From: Methylobacterium sp. | GTDB taxonomy: Bacteria; Pseudomonadota; Alphaproteobacteria; Rhizobiales; Beijerinckiaceae | Assembly (NCBI GenBank): GCA_020252645.1 | Contig: JADCCN010000005.1 | Span: 62,001-126,000 of the forward strand | Direction of reading: 5' to 3' | DNA length: 64,000 nucleotides | In this document: piece after piece, positions 54,384 to 63,707 of the stretch | Layout of the letters: every line of letters starts with the position of its first letter | Numbering within the stretch: the first letter of the stretch is position 1 | Position numbers and translations under genes: made by a program | Notes under the pieces: model-generated | What the model saw: the letters and a program-made list of their open reading frames with translations, nothing else | Databases searched by the model: none | What the model was told of the DNA's origin: nothing

Positions 54384-56846
54384 ATGACCCTGAACACCCT
54401 CACCCGGGAAACGTCGCTTGCCCACGAGACGTCGCTTGCCCACGAGACGCCGCTTGCCCGCGCGTTGTTGCTTTCCCATGCCGAAGCCGCGATCCGGCTG
54501 ATCCCCCCGGCATGGCCCCTTGCCGCGACCGTGGCCGTGAACCCCTTCCTCGGCCAGACCGGCGATGACCTCGCGACCGTCGGCGCCCGCCTTGGCCGCA
54601 TCGCCGGCCTGCGGGCGACCATGCCGCGCAGCTGGTATCGCGAGCGGATCGCCACGGGCGCGATCAGCGACGCCGATCTCGAAGCCGCGCTCGCCGCAAG
54701 CCCGCATTTTGTCAAGCCCGCCGACCTCGCGGCTCTCAAGGCGAAGATCGCGACGGAAGCCCCCGCCCCGGCGGCTCTGCCGAGCATCGCCGATCTGGCG
54801 GCCGAGGTCTCGGGCCTCGATTGGCCGGCGCTGATTGCCGACCGGATCGGCTTCTGGGCTGCGGGTTACTTTGATGAGGGGCAGGCACTCTGGGCGGCAC
54901 CCAGGGGCAAGCGGCCCTTCACGGCCTGGCGCGCTTTCGCAACCCAGGATCTGACACCCGAGCTTCACGGCCTCACGGGCTTCGCCGCCCGCGCGCAGGA
55001 TTGGCCGGATGATCCGATCGTGGTGATCGCCGAGGCGCAATCCGCCCTTGATCTGCCGGCCGAGGCTCTCACCAGCTACTTCCATCAGATGCTGCACGGC
55101 TTGCTGGGCTGGTCGCAGACTGCGCGTTTCCGCCTCTGGCAGGCGGAACTCGCGGGCGAGACCGATGCTGCGACGCTGGACATGCTGGCGATCCGCCTCG
55201 CCTTCGAAATCGCGCTCTTCGCGCAATACGAGGAGCGGATCATGGCGCTCTGGTCGCCGGTTGCCGCCGAGCACGCCAAGCCGGTCGCGGCCAGCGAGAG
55301 CCTGATCATCGACGCGATCCTGCAGGAGGCCGCCGAGCGGGCGGGCCAGCGGAACCTCGCGCATATCCTCGCCGCGCCGGCCCCGGCCACAGCCGAGACC
55401 CGGCCGGCCGTGCAGGCCGCCTTCTGCATCGATGTGCGCTCCGAAGTGTTCCGGCGGGCGCTGGAGGAGGCCGACCCCGCGATCCGCACCAAGGGTTTCG
55501 CGGGTTTCTTCGGCGTCTTCGCACAGCACAGGAGGTTCGGTTCGGATGTCGGCGAGAAGCGGCTTCCCGTGCTGCTGAACCCCACGGTCTTCACCTGCAC
55601 GCTTCAGGCGGACAGCGAAACCGAGCGCAAGGCGCGCTACGCGGCGCGGGCCCGGCGGGCCTGGGGCCGGTTCAAGCGGGCGGCCGTCTCCTCCTTCGCC
55701 TTCGTGGAAGCGACCGGGCCGGTTTATCTCGGCAAGCTCCTGAAGGATGGCCTCGGCCTCACGAAAACACCCGTGCCGCAGGATCCTCCCCCGCGTTTCG
55801 GCGCGGGCCTCGACGCGGAAACCAAGGTGAAATCCGCCGAGATGGTTCTGCATGCGATGGCACTCACCGAGAATTTCGGGCGCATCGTGCTGCTTGCGGG
55901 CCATGGCGCGAATGTCGTCAACAACCCGTTTGCCAGCGCCCTGCATTGCGGCGCCTGCGGCGGCTTCTCGGGCGAAGTGAATGCGCGGCTTCTCGCCCAT
56001 CTCCTGAACGATGCCGAGGCGCGGCAAGGCCTGAAGGCGAGAGGCATCGAGGTGCCGGAGGACACGCTGTTCCTCGGCGCGCTGCACGATACCACAACCG
56101 ATGCCGTGACCCTTTACGACACCGACACCCCCTCCCCGGCCCATGCCGCGGAAATCGCAAAGCTGAAGGCCGGCCTCGCCCGCGCCGCGATCATCGCGCG
56201 GGCCGAGCGTGCGCCGAAGTTGCCGGGCGCGAAGAGTGATGCCGATGTTCTCGCCCGCGCCCGGAACTGGGCCGAGCTCCGGCCGGAATGGGGCCTCGCG
56301 GGCTGCCGGGCCTTCCTCGCCGCTCCCCGCCATCGCACGGCGGGCAAGCCGCTGGAGGGCCGCGCCTTCCTGCACGATTATGATTGGCAGGCCGATGCGA
56401 AGAACGGTTACCCGGTTCTGGAGCTGATCCTCACGGCCCCGGTGGTGGTCGCGAGCTGGATCAGCCTGCAATATTATGGCTCGACCGTCGCGCCGGAGGT
56501 CTATGGCGGCGGCAACAAGCTCCTGCACAACGTGGTCGGCGGCATCGGCGTGCTCGAAGGCAATGGCGGGCCGATGCGCACGGGCCTGCCCTGGCAATCG
56601 GTGCATGACGGCGAGATTTTCCGCCATGAACCGCTGCGGCTCACGGTTGGGCTGGAAGCGCCGGTCGAGGCGATCACCGCGATCCTCGCGAAGCATGAGG
56701 GCGTGCGGGCGCTGTTCGACCAGCGCTGGCTGCACCTCATCGCGCTTGGCTCGGAAGGGCAGTTCGGCCAGCGCTATATCGGCAACCTCGCCTGGGAAGC
56801 TGAAGGGCCTGGCAAGGCGAACGGCGCGGGCCGGCTCGCGGCATAA
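54384..56846 (+). CDS. dabA: DabA, carbonic-anhydrase-like subunit of the DAB complex (DUF2309/UPF0753)
   Basis: 820 residues. Predicted zinc site residues are all present: Cys348 and Asp350 ([14 protein letters not shown]), His507 ([13 protein letters not shown]) and Cys522 ([17 protein letters not shown]), with the spacing seen in Halothiobacillus DabA. FAGFFGVF and [20 protein letters not shown] are further family marks. It follows dabB by 42 bases. Three 18-bp tandem repeats near the start encode SLAHET-type repeats. Confidence 0.93.
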   Translation: MTLNTLTRETSLAHETSLAHETPLARALLLSHAEAAIRLIPPAWPLAATVAVNPFLGQTGDDLATVGARLGRIAGLRATMPRSWYRERIATGAISDADLEAALAASPHFVKPADLAALKAKIATEAPAPAALPSIADLAAEVSGLDWPALIADRIGFWAAGYFDEGQALWAAPRGKRPFTAWRAFATQDLTPELHGLTGFAARAQDWPDDPIVVIAEAQSALDLPAEALTSYFHQMLHGLLGWSQTARFRLWQAELAGETDAATLDMLAIRLAFEIALFAQYEERIMALWSPVAAEHAKPVAASESLIIDAILQEAAERAGQRNLAHILAAPAPATAETRPAVQAAFCIDVRSEVFRRALEEADPAIRTKGFAGFFGVFAQHRRFGSDVGEKRLPVLLNPTVFTCTLQADSETERKARYAARARRAWGRFKRAAVSSFAFVEATGPVYLGKLLKDGLGLTKTPVPQDPPPRFGAGLDAETKVKSAEMVLHAMALTENFGRIVLLAGHGANVVNNPFASALHCGACGGFSGEVNARLLAHLLNDAEARQGLKARGIEVPEDTLFLGALHDTTTDAVTLYDTDTPSPAHAAEIAKLKAGLARAAIIARAERAPKLPGAKSDADVLARARNWAELRPEWGLAGCRAFLAAPRHRTAGKPLEGRAFLHDYDWQADAKNGYPVLELILTAPVVVASWISLQYYGSTVAPEVYGGGNKLLHNVVGGIGVLEGNGGPMRTGLPWQSVHDGEIFRHEPLRLTVGLEAPVEAITAILAKHEGVRALFDQRWLHLIALGSEGQFGQRYIGNLAWEAEGPGKANGAGRLAA
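54411..54464 (+). repeat. 18-bp tandem repeat in dabA
   Basis: Three in-frame copies: ACGTCGCTTGCCCACGAG twice, then ACGCCGCTTGCCCGCGCG. They add six residues each near the N-terminus of DabA. Confidence 0.9.
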
Positions 56847-56862
56847 GGAACGAGCGCCGCAT

Positions 56863-56966
56863 TAGAGCATGATGTGTTCAGACGGAAGCACATCATGCTC
56901 TTATCTTATTATTATCGCATGCTTTTTTGTGAAAAACCGGATTCCACTTTTTCTCAGCATGCTCTA
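56863..56966 (+). repeat. Family A element, copy 7
   Basis: TA-flanked, between convergent dabA and the rhodanese gene. Its right TA is in the rhodanese stop codon (minus strand). Confidence 0.9.
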
Positions 56967-57371
56967 GCCGGCGGCCTCTCCGCTCGCGAGGGAAAATCCC
57001 TCATCCAGCCAGCCGGTGATGCCCCCGGCCATGATCTTCACGGGCCGCCCCAGCTTCGCGAGCCGCAAGGCCCCACGCGCCGCGCCGTTGCAATGCGGGC
57101 CGGCGCAATAGGTGACGAACAGCGTGCCTTCGGGCCATTGTTCCATCTTCGACGCGGTGATCTTGCCATGCGGCAGGTTGATCGCGCCCGGAACATGCCC
57201 CTTCGCGAAGAGCGCGGGCCCGCGCACATCGAGCAGCACGAAATCGACCTCGCCCGAGGCGAAGGCCTCATGCACATCCCAGCAATCGGTCTCGAAGGTG
57301 AATTCTGCCGAAAAATGCGCTTCGGCCTCGGCGGATGGCGCGGCGGGAATGGCGGCGACGGCGGATGGCAT
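56964..57371 (-). CDS. Rhodanese-like sulfurtransferase
   Basis: 135 residues. VDFVLLDVRGPALFAKGHVP, PGAINLPHGKI and the active-site loop YCAGPHCNGAARGA with Cys89. Rhodaneses carry sulfane sulfur. GGAG just before the ATG at 57371 sets the start. It lies 73 bases after an ABC binding protein on the same strand and ends with a TAG made by element copy 7. Confidence 0.88.
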   Translation of the reverse strand: MPSAVAAIPAAPSAEAEAHFSAEFTFETDCWDVHEAFASGEVDFVLLDVRGPALFAKGHVPGAINLPHGKITASKMEQWPEGTLFVTYCAGPHCNGAARGALRLAKLGRPVKIMAGGITGWLDEGFSLASGEAAG

Positions 57372-57444
57372 GGCGTGCTCCTTCTCGGGGGCCACCTTGC
57401 AGAGAGCGGCCGGAAGGTCAAGCCTTCCGGCCACGGCTTTTCCC

Positions 57445-58482
57445 TCAGCCGACGGTCGTCGCGGCCTTTGTGGCGAAGCGCGCGTCGAAGGTCTTCGCCA
57501 CGAGCCCGCTTTCGAGGTTTGCGAGCTCGGGATCGAGCGATTTCAGCATGTTGGCCACGGCCGCCATGCCTTCCTGCTGCATGATGCCGGTTTTCGAGTA
57601 GGCATCCTTCGAGGCCTTCACCGCGCGGATATAGAGCGCCTTGTCGCCGAGATGGAACTGCTCGGGCACGGCATCGGCGATCTGCTCGGGGCTCGCCTTG
57701 TCCACCCAGCGCAGCGCCTTGTAGAGCGCGTTGGTTGCGGCCTGCGCGGTGTTCGGGTTCTTCTCGATGAAATCCTGTCGGAGATAGAGGCAGGCGGCGG
57801 GGTTCGTCGCGCCGAACAGCGCGCGCGTGCCCGCTTCCGTGCGCGTATCGATCATCACGACGATATCGCCATCGGATTCGAGCTTCGAGATGACCGGCTC
57901 AAGGTGGGAGATCGCGTCGATCTCGCCCTTCTTCATCGCCGCCACACCGCTCGCGCCCGCGCCGACGCCGATGAAGCTCGCATCGGTCGGCTTCAGGCCC
58001 GCCTTCACCAGGGCATGCACGGCCGTGATATGCGTGGAGGAGCCGGGTGCCGTGACGCCGATCTTCATGCCCTTCAGATCCGCCGCGCTCTTCACCTTGC
58101 CGGCGAGATCCTTGCGCACGGCGATGACGATCGTCGGAAAGCGCAGGAGTTCGAGGGTGGAGCGGATATCCTGCCCCTTCGCCTGCATGCGGATCGTGTG
58201 CTCATAGGCGCCGGTCACGAGATCCACCGAGCCACCCACGAGAGCCTGCAGGGAGCGCGCGCCGCCCGCAAAATCGTTGATTTCAACATCAAGGCCGAAA
58301 TCCTTGAAATGGCCCTGCCGCTCCGCGATCGTCAGCGGGAGATAATAGAGCAGCGCCTTGCCGCCCACGCCGAGCGTGAGCTTCGGCTTCTCGGGCGCGC
58401 CCTGCGCGCGGGCGGGGAGCGCATTCAGCAGCGGCAGGCCCGCACCTGCACCGACCAGTGAAAGGAGTTGACGGCGATCCAT
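57445..58482 (-). CDS. ABC transporter substrate-binding protein (SsuA/TauA/ThiY type)
   Basis: 345 residues with a signal peptide ending PARAQGA. LPLTIAERQGHFKDFGLDVE, GGARSLQALVGGSVDLVTGA and LKGMKIGVTAPGSSTHITAV place it in the NMT1/SsuA family that binds sulfonates, nitrate or thiamine precursors. Family A copy 8 separates it from its permease gene. The ligand is unknown. Confidence 0.88.
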   Translation of the reverse strand: MDRRQLLSLVGAGAGLPLLNALPARAQGAPEKPKLTLGVGGKALLYYLPLTIAERQGHFKDFGLDVEINDFAGGARSLQALVGGSVDLVTGAYEHTIRMQAKGQDIRSTLELLRFPTIVIAVRKDLAGKVKSAADLKGMKIGVTAPGSSTHITAVHALVKAGLKPTDASFIGVGAGASGVAAMKKGEIDAISHLEPVISKLESDGDIVVMIDTRTEAGTRALFGATNPAACLYLRQDFIEKNPNTAQAATNALYKALRWVDKASPEQIADAVPEQFHLGDKALYIRAVKASKDAYSKTGIMQQEGMAAVANMLKSLDPELANLESGLVAKTFDARFATKAATTVG

Positions 58483-58516
58483 GGTTTCCTCCGGTTTTGT
58501 TGTTGTTTCTGAATTC

Positions 58517-58620
58517 TAGAGCATGCTGTGTTCAGCCGGAAGCACATCATGCTCTTATCTTATTATTATCGCATGCTTTTTTGTGAAAAACCGGATTCCA
58601 CTTTTTCACAGCATGCTCTA
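58517..58620 (+). repeat. Family A element, copy 8
   Basis: TA-flanked, inside the operon between the permease and the binding protein. Its right TA forms the permease stop codon. One hairpin-1 arm has lost pairing (CATGCTGTG against CACATCATG). Confidence 0.9.
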
Positions 58621-59409
58621 GACGGTGCGCGTCTCGCCCGGCTTCCAGACGAGCAGCGGTTTTTCGATCACAGTCACGACGGCGTCGATCAGCATCACGA
58701 ACATCATGAGGATCACCATGCCCGCGAACACCCCCGTGACATCGAACACCCCTTCCGCCTGGTGGATGAGGTAGCCGAGACCGGCCGCCGAGCCGAGATA
58801 CTCACCGACCACCGCCCCCACCACCGCGAAGCCCACGGAAGTGTGCAGCGAGGAGAAGACCCAGGCAAGCGCCGCAGGCCAATAGACATGCCGCAGCAAT
58901 TGCCGCTCGTTCATTCCGAGCATGCGGGCATTGGCGAGCACCACCTGCGGCACCTCCCGCACGCCCTGATAGACGTTGAAGAACACGATGAAGAAGACCA
59001 GCGTGACCCCCAGCCACACCTTCGACCAGATGCCGAGGCCGAACCACAGCGCGAAAATCGGCGCGAGCACCACGCGCGGCAGCGCGTTCATCATCTTCAC
59101 ATAGGGGTCGAACACGGCGGCCACGAGCGCCTTGCGCGCAAACCAGAAGCCGATGACGATGCCGAGGCTGGCACCGATCACGAAGGCGAGGATCGTCTCG
59201 ACCAGCGTGATCCAGAGATGCTTGTAGACCGAGCCATCCGCGAACATCCGGATGACGCGGGTGAAGACGTCGATCGGCGTCGAGAAGAAGAACCTCATCG
59301 TCTTCACATCGGAAATCACAGGGTAATTCGTGACGATGTGCCAGAAGACGATCGCGCCGATGGCGACGAGCGCCTGCAGAAACAGCAATTTGAGGCGGGA
59401 AATCGGCAT
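58618..59409 (-). CDS. ABC transporter permease (SsuC/TauC type)
   Basis: 263 residues, about six helices. EAA-type loop NARMLGMNERQLLRHVYWPA, ILAFVIGASLGIVIGFW and GLGYLIHQAEGVFDVTGVFA fit SsuC/TauC. Its start overlaps the ATPase stop. The TAG stop is made by element copy 8. Confidence 0.9.
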   Translation of the reverse strand: MPISRLKLLFLQALVAIGAIVFWHIVTNYPVISDVKTMRFFFSTPIDVFTRVIRMFADGSVYKHLWITLVETILAFVIGASLGIVIGFWFARKALVAAVFDPYVKMMNALPRVVLAPIFALWFGLGIWSKVWLGVTLVFFIVFFNVYQGVREVPQVVLANARMLGMNERQLLRHVYWPAALAWVFSSLHTSVGFAVVGAVVGEYLGSAAGLGYLIHQAEGVFDVTGVFAGMVILMMFVMLIDAVVTVIEKPLLVWKPGETRTV

Positions 59410-60215
59410 CAGGCGGCGCCCTTTCCGGTCAGGCCATAGGTCTTGCGCACCTCCTCGCGCAGACACGACCAGATCTCCGCATGGAGCTTGTGGAAGGCGG
59501 GTTCCGAGCGCACTTCCGCGATATCGCGCGGGCGGGGCAGATTCACCTCGAACTCGCCGATGAAGCGCGAGTTCGGCCCCGCCGACATCACCACCACGCG
59601 ATCCGAAAGCGCGATGGCTTCATCGAGATCATGCGTGACGAACATCACCGCCTTGCGATCCTGCTGCCAGAGATCGAGCAGCAATTCGCTCATGATGAGG
59701 CGGGTCTGCGCGTCGAGCGGGCCGAAGGGCTCATCCATCAGCAGGATCTTCGGCTCACGGATCAGCACCTGCGCGAGGGCCACGCGCTTCTTCTGCCCGC
59801 CCGAGAGCTGGTGCGGGTAACGATCGCCAAAGGTGGCGAGGCCCACTTTCGCGAGCATCGCCTTTGTGCGCGCCACGGCTTCGGATCGCGACACTCCCAT
59901 CACCTCAAGGCCGATCGACACGTTATCCTGCGCCGTCTTCCAGGGCATCAGCGCATCCTGCTGGAAGAGGTAGCCGGCCTTGGCGTTCAGCCCCGAGAGT
60001 TTCTGCCCGAAAATGTCGCATTGCCCGCTCGAAGGCGGCATCAGCCCGGCGGCGATGTTCAGAAGCGTCGATTTCCCGCAGCCCGTCGGCCCCAGCAGCG
60101 CGACGAATTCGCCGTCGCGCACCGCAAGATCAACCGGCTGCACCGCCTCGTAGCGCCCGCCCCCGGCCAGACCATAGGCCACCGAGACACCCGCGAGGTG
60201 CACGGCCATGTTCAT
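59409..60215 (-). CDS. ABC transporter ATP-binding protein (SsuB/TauB type)
   Basis: 268 residues. Walker A LGPTGCGKSTLLNIAAGL, Q-loop YLFQQDALMPWKT, signature LSGGQKKRVALAQVL, Walker B ILLMDEPFGPLDAQTR, VTHDLDEAIALSDRV. First gene of the ATPase-permease-binding protein-rhodanese operon. Confidence 0.93.
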   Translation of the reverse strand: MNMAVHLAGVSVAYGLAGGGRYEAVQPVDLAVRDGEFVALLGPTGCGKSTLLNIAAGLMPPSSGQCDIFGQKLSGLNAKAGYLFQQDALMPWKTAQDNVSIGLEVMGVSRSEAVARTKAMLAKVGLATFGDRYPHQLSGGQKKRVALAQVLIREPKILLMDEPFGPLDAQTRLIMSELLLDLWQQDRKAVMFVTHDLDEAIALSDRVVVMSAGPNSRFIGEFEVNLPRPRDIAEVRSEPAFHKLHAEIWSCLREEVRKTYGLTGKGAA

Positions 60216-60451
60216 GTGTCCTCCCGCCGCCCGCGATTATGGTGCCGCGGATCGATCCTCGGGTTATCAAGTTAGGTCAACGAGGCTGACCGGCTCAAGC
60301 CGAAAACGATGCGCCGTCCGAAAAGAGCCATGCCGCCTTCCATCCGGCACGTCGGGCGATCCGCCCCGCCGGCACGGGCGCACAGCCATCCGATCGCGAG
60401 ACGGCGCGGCGGGAGCCCAGGAAGGAAAGCCGGGCGCATGAAACAGGGCCT
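60216..60451. other. Intergenic, promoter region of the ABC operon
   Basis: No gene seen. The ABC operon promoter is expected near the right of 60215; no clear motif found. Confidence 0.45.
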
Positions 60452-60555
60452 TAGAGCATGATGTGTTCAGACGGAAGCACATCATGCTCCTATCTTATTG
60501 TTATCGACTGCTTTTTTGCAAAAAACCGGATTCCACTTTTTCACAGCATGCTCTA
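60452..60555 (+). repeat. Family A element, copy 9
   Basis: TA-flanked, the most diverged full copy (GCTCCTATCTTATTGTTATC, GACTGCTTTTTTGCAAAAAA). Its right TA is part of the gntR stop codon. Confidence 0.88.
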
Positions 60556-61347
60556 GACGAAGTAATCCGGGTTCTCGCGCCGAAGCTCCTCGAGATCGGG
60601 GAGAACCGTTTCGAGATGCCGGGTCAGCGCCTGCCGGGCGCCGGCCTCATCGCCGTCCATGATCGCGCCGAGAATGCGCCGATGTTCCTCCACCACGCGT
60701 GCCATGCGGCCCGGCACCGGCAGCGTGAGCCGGCGGCAGCGATCGACCTGAGCCTTCACCGTCTGCGCCATGCGCCAGATGCCGGGGAAGCCCGCGGCAT
60801 CGGAAATCAGCGCATGGAAGGCTTCATCGGCCTCGTGAAAGCGGCCGGGATCGCCCTCGCGCGCAGCCTTTTCCTGTTCGCCGATCATTTCGCGCAGACG
60901 CCGGAACATGCTCTCGTCGCGCCGTCTGGCCGCCTGCTCTGCCGCCATCGCCTCCAGCGCCTGTCGGATCACCACCGCCTCGGGAATCTTGCCGATCGGG
61001 ATTCGCGCGACGAAGGTGCCGGATTGCGGGAATATCTCGATCAGCTCGTCATCCTTCAGGCGCAGCATCGCTTCGCGCACGGGCGTGCGGCTCAGCCCGA
61101 ACCGTGCCGCGATCTCCTTTTCGTTGAGCGCCTCGCCCGGCTTGAGGCGCATCGCGATGATGGCCTGCCGCAGTTCGTTCTCGACAAGGCTCGACGCGCT
61201 GGCGCGGGCGGGCCGCGCGACCAGCGGCGGGCCCGGACGCCGGCCGACGCGGCGCCCCGGCGACAGCGCGAGATTCGACATTTCCGCCGCCGGGTCATTC
61301 CCCGTTTCTTCCGCCATCGCCCTTGCAGCCTCGTTGCGCCGTGCCAT
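60553..61347 (-). CDS. GntR-family regulator with FCD domain (hexuronate type)
   Basis: 264 residues. An N-terminal extension (residues 1-45) precedes the winged helix (ASSLVENELRQAIIAMRLKP, FGLSRTPVREAMLRLKDDEL) and FCD domain (EAVVIRQALEAMAAEQAARR, RFHEADEAFHALISDAAGFP). Divergent from uxaC-kduI-kduD and resembles UxuR/ExuR-type repressors, so it likely controls them. Its stop TAG comes from element copy 9. Confidence 0.9.
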   Translation of the reverse strand: MARRNEAARAMAEETGNDPAAEMSNLALSPGRRVGRRPGPPLVARPARASASSLVENELRQAIIAMRLKPGEALNEKEIAARFGLSRTPVREAMLRLKDDELIEIFPQSGTFVARIPIGKIPEAVVIRQALEAMAAEQAARRRDESMFRRLREMIGEQEKAAREGDPGRFHEADEAFHALISDAAGFPGIWRMAQTVKAQVDRCRRLTLPVPGRMARVVEEHRRILGAIMDGDEAGARQALTRHLETVLPDLEELRRENPDYFV

Positions 61348-61359
61348 GATTGACAGACT

Positions 61360-61375
61360 GATATATTAGTATATC
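61360..61375. promoter_or_regulatory. GntR operator between gntR and uxaC
   Basis: GATATA-TTAG-TATATC, a perfect inverted repeat in the AT-rich 114-base gap, 13 bases upstream of the gntR start and 87 before uxaC. Typical in form of FCD-GntR sites. Confidence 0.65.
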
Positions 61376-61461
61376 GCTACTGCCAAGACAGCAAGCCGGC
61401 CGCGCCGGCGGGAGAACGCAAGAAGGCTGTCAAGGGACTTGGGCGTCGGGAACGTAACGGC

Positions 61462-62865
61462 ATGGCTCTGCATGAGGATCGGCTTTTCCCTGGCGAGACC
61501 GCCTTGCGCGGAATTGCGCGGCGGCTCTTCGCCGCCATCGAGCGGCTGCCGATCATCTCGCCGCATGGCCATACCGACCCGGCCTGGTATGCCACCAATG
61601 CCGCCTTCCCCGACCCCGCGACCCTGCTGATCAAGCCGGATCACTACATTTTCCGCATGCTCTATTCGCAAGGCATTCCGCTGGAGCGCCTGGGCGTGAA
61701 GCGCAGGGATGGTGGCCCGGTGGAAACCGACGGGCGCATGATCTGGCGTCTCTTCGCGGCGAACTGGCATCTGTTTCGCGGCACGCCGAGCCGGATCTGG
61801 ATGGAACACACGCTCGAGACCGTCTTCGGCCTTGCCGATCCGCTGACACCGAAGAATGCCGACCATTTCTACGACGTGATGTCGGAGAAGCTCGCCTCGC
61901 CCGCGCTTCGCCCGCGCGCGCTCTTCGAGCGGTTCAATATCGAGGTGATCGCGACCACCGACAGCGCGCTGGATGGCCTCGAACATCACGATGCGATCCT
62001 GAAGTCCGGCTGGAAGGGCCGCGTCATCCCGACCTACCGGCCGGATCATGTGGTGGACCCGGAATTCGAAGGTTTTCACGGGAATATCATCCGGCTGGGG
62101 CAATTGACCGGCGAGGATGTGAAGACGTGGCGCGGCTATCTCGCCGCGCATCGCAAGCGTCGCGCCTTCTTCAAGGCGCGCGGCGCGACCGCGAGCGACC
62201 ATGGCCATGCCCGCGCCACGACCGCGAACCTTTCCCCGCACGAGGCCGAAGCCCTGTTCGGCAAGGTGGTGCGCGGCCATGCGAACCCCGCCGAAGCCGA
62301 TCTCTTCCGTGGCCAGATGCTGACGGAAATGGCGCAGATGAGCCTCGATGACGGGCTTGTCCTGCAGATCCATCCGGGCTCCTGGCGCAACCACAATGCC
62401 GGGATCTTCCATGATTTCGGGCGCGACATGGGCGCGGATATCCCCTCGCGGACCGACTATGTGGGCGCATTGAAGCCGCTTCTCGATAGGGTGGGCAATG
62501 AGCCCGACCTCACGATCATCCTCTTTACGCTCGACGAGACGAGCTATTCCCGCGAACTGGCCCCGCTTGCGGGGCATTACCCGGCGCTGAAGCTCGGGCC
62601 GCCCTGGTGGTTCTTCGATTCGGTCGAGGGAATTCGCCGCTTCCGCGAGGCGACCACCGAAACTGCCGGCTTCTACAACACCGTCGGCTTCAACGACGAC
62701 ACCCGGGCCTATCTCTCCATCCCCGCGCGCCATGATGTCGCGCGGCGCTGCGACTGCGCCTATCTCGCCCGCCTCGTGGCGGAACATCGCCTCGGCGAGG
62801 ATGACGCGGCCGAGCTCGCGCATGACCTTGCCTACCGGCTTGCCAGGAAGGCGTATCGGCTATGA
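61462..62865 (+). CDS. uxaC: Glucuronate isomerase UxaC
   Basis: 467 residues, amidohydrolase fold. IISPHGHTDPAWYATNAAFP (zinc His pair), WMEHTLETVFGL, VIATTDSALDGLEHHDAI, TYRPDHVVDPEF and WWFFDSVEGIRRFREATTET are family hallmarks. It turns glucuronate into fructuronate and galacturonate into tagaturonate. First of a three-gene overlapping operon. Confidence 0.95.
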   Translation: MALHEDRLFPGETALRGIARRLFAAIERLPIISPHGHTDPAWYATNAAFPDPATLLIKPDHYIFRMLYSQGIPLERLGVKRRDGGPVETDGRMIWRLFAANWHLFRGTPSRIWMEHTLETVFGLADPLTPKNADHFYDVMSEKLASPALRPRALFERFNIEVIATTDSALDGLEHHDAILKSGWKGRVIPTYRPDHVVDPEFEGFHGNIIRLGQLTGEDVKTWRGYLAAHRKRRAFFKARGATASDHGHARATTANLSPHEAEALFGKVVRGHANPAEADLFRGQMLTEMAQMSLDDGLVLQIHPGSWRNHNAGIFHDFGRDMGADIPSRTDYVGALKPLLDRVGNEPDLTIILFTLDETSYSRELAPLAGHYPALKLGPPWWFFDSVEGIRRFREATTETAGFYNTVGFNDDTRAYLSIPARHDVARRCDCAYLARLVAEHRLGEDDAAELAHDLAYRLARKAYRL

Positions 62866-63707
62866 ATGCCCAAGCCATCGACATCCGCCAGGCCGCCCAT
62901 CCGCGTGATGTGAGGCGCTATGACACCAGCCAGTTGCGGGCGGATTTCCTCATCGAGAACCTGTTCGAGGCCGGCAAGCTGCGCCTCACCTACAGCCATC
63001 TTGATCGGATGATCGTGGGCGGCGCGATGCCAGCGGGTTCGCCCGTGGTGCTCGCGCCCTGCAAGCCGACGGGAACGCCGGATTTCCTCGCGCGGCGCGA
63101 GATGGGCATCATCAATATCGGCGGGCCGGGCATGGTTTCGGCAAGCGGCCACACCTATCCGCTGGCGCGGCTCGACGCGCTCTATCTGCCGCCGGGTTCG
63201 ACCGGGGTTTCCTTCGCCAGCATCGAAGCAAGCAATCCGGCGAAGTTTTACCTGCTCTCGACGCCGGGCACGCGCGTGACCGCGGCAAAGCTCATCCGGC
63301 AGGCAGAGGCGAAGAAGATCGAACTCGGCTCGCCCGAGACCTCGAACCAGCGCATGATCCACCAGTATATCGTGCCGTCACTCTGCGACACGAACCAGCT
63401 CGTGATGGGCCTCACCCGGCTTGCGACTGGCTCGGTGTGGAACACCATGCCCGCGCATACGCATGACCGGCGCTCGGAAGCCTATCTCTATTTCGATCTC
63501 GCAGCCGACGCCCGTGTCATCCACCTGATGGGCGAGCCCGGCGAGACGCGCCATCTCGTGGTGGCCAACGAGCAGGCGATCCTCTCGCCGAACTGGTCGA
63601 TCCATTCGGGCTGCGGCACGTCGAGTTACAGCTTCATCTGGGGCATGGGCGGCGACAACGTGGAATTCACCGACATGGACCCGGTGGCCATGGCGGAGCT
63701 GCGCTGA
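62862..63707 (+). CDS. kduI: KduI, 5-dehydro-4-deoxy-D-glucuronate isomerase
   Basis: 281 residues, cupin. NTMPAHTHDRRSEAYLYFDL holds the metal His/His/Glu, and CGTSSYSFIWGMGGDNVEFT is diagnostic. It isomerises 4-deoxy-5-ketouronate from pectin or glycan unsaturated uronates to the 2,5-diketo form. Overlaps uxaC by four bases. Confidence 0.95.
   Translation: MNAQAIDIRQAAHPRDVRRYDTSQLRADFLIENLFEAGKLRLTYSHLDRMIVGGAMPAGSPVVLAPCKPTGTPDFLARREMGIINIGGPGMVSASGHTYPLARLDALYLPPGSTGVSFASIEASNPAKFYLLSTPGTRVTAAKLIRQAEAKKIELGSPETSNQRMIHQYIVPSLCDTNQLVMGLTRLATGSVWNTMPAHTHDRRSEAYLYFDLAADARVIHLMGEPGETRHLVVANEQAILSPNWSIHSGCGTSSYSFIWGMGGDNVEFTDMDPVAMAELR

Noticed and set aside
52725-56735. A 1336-codon open frame antisense to dabB-dabA
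   Set aside because: Arg/Gly/His-rich with no domain; a shadow of two genes with clear catalytic residues.
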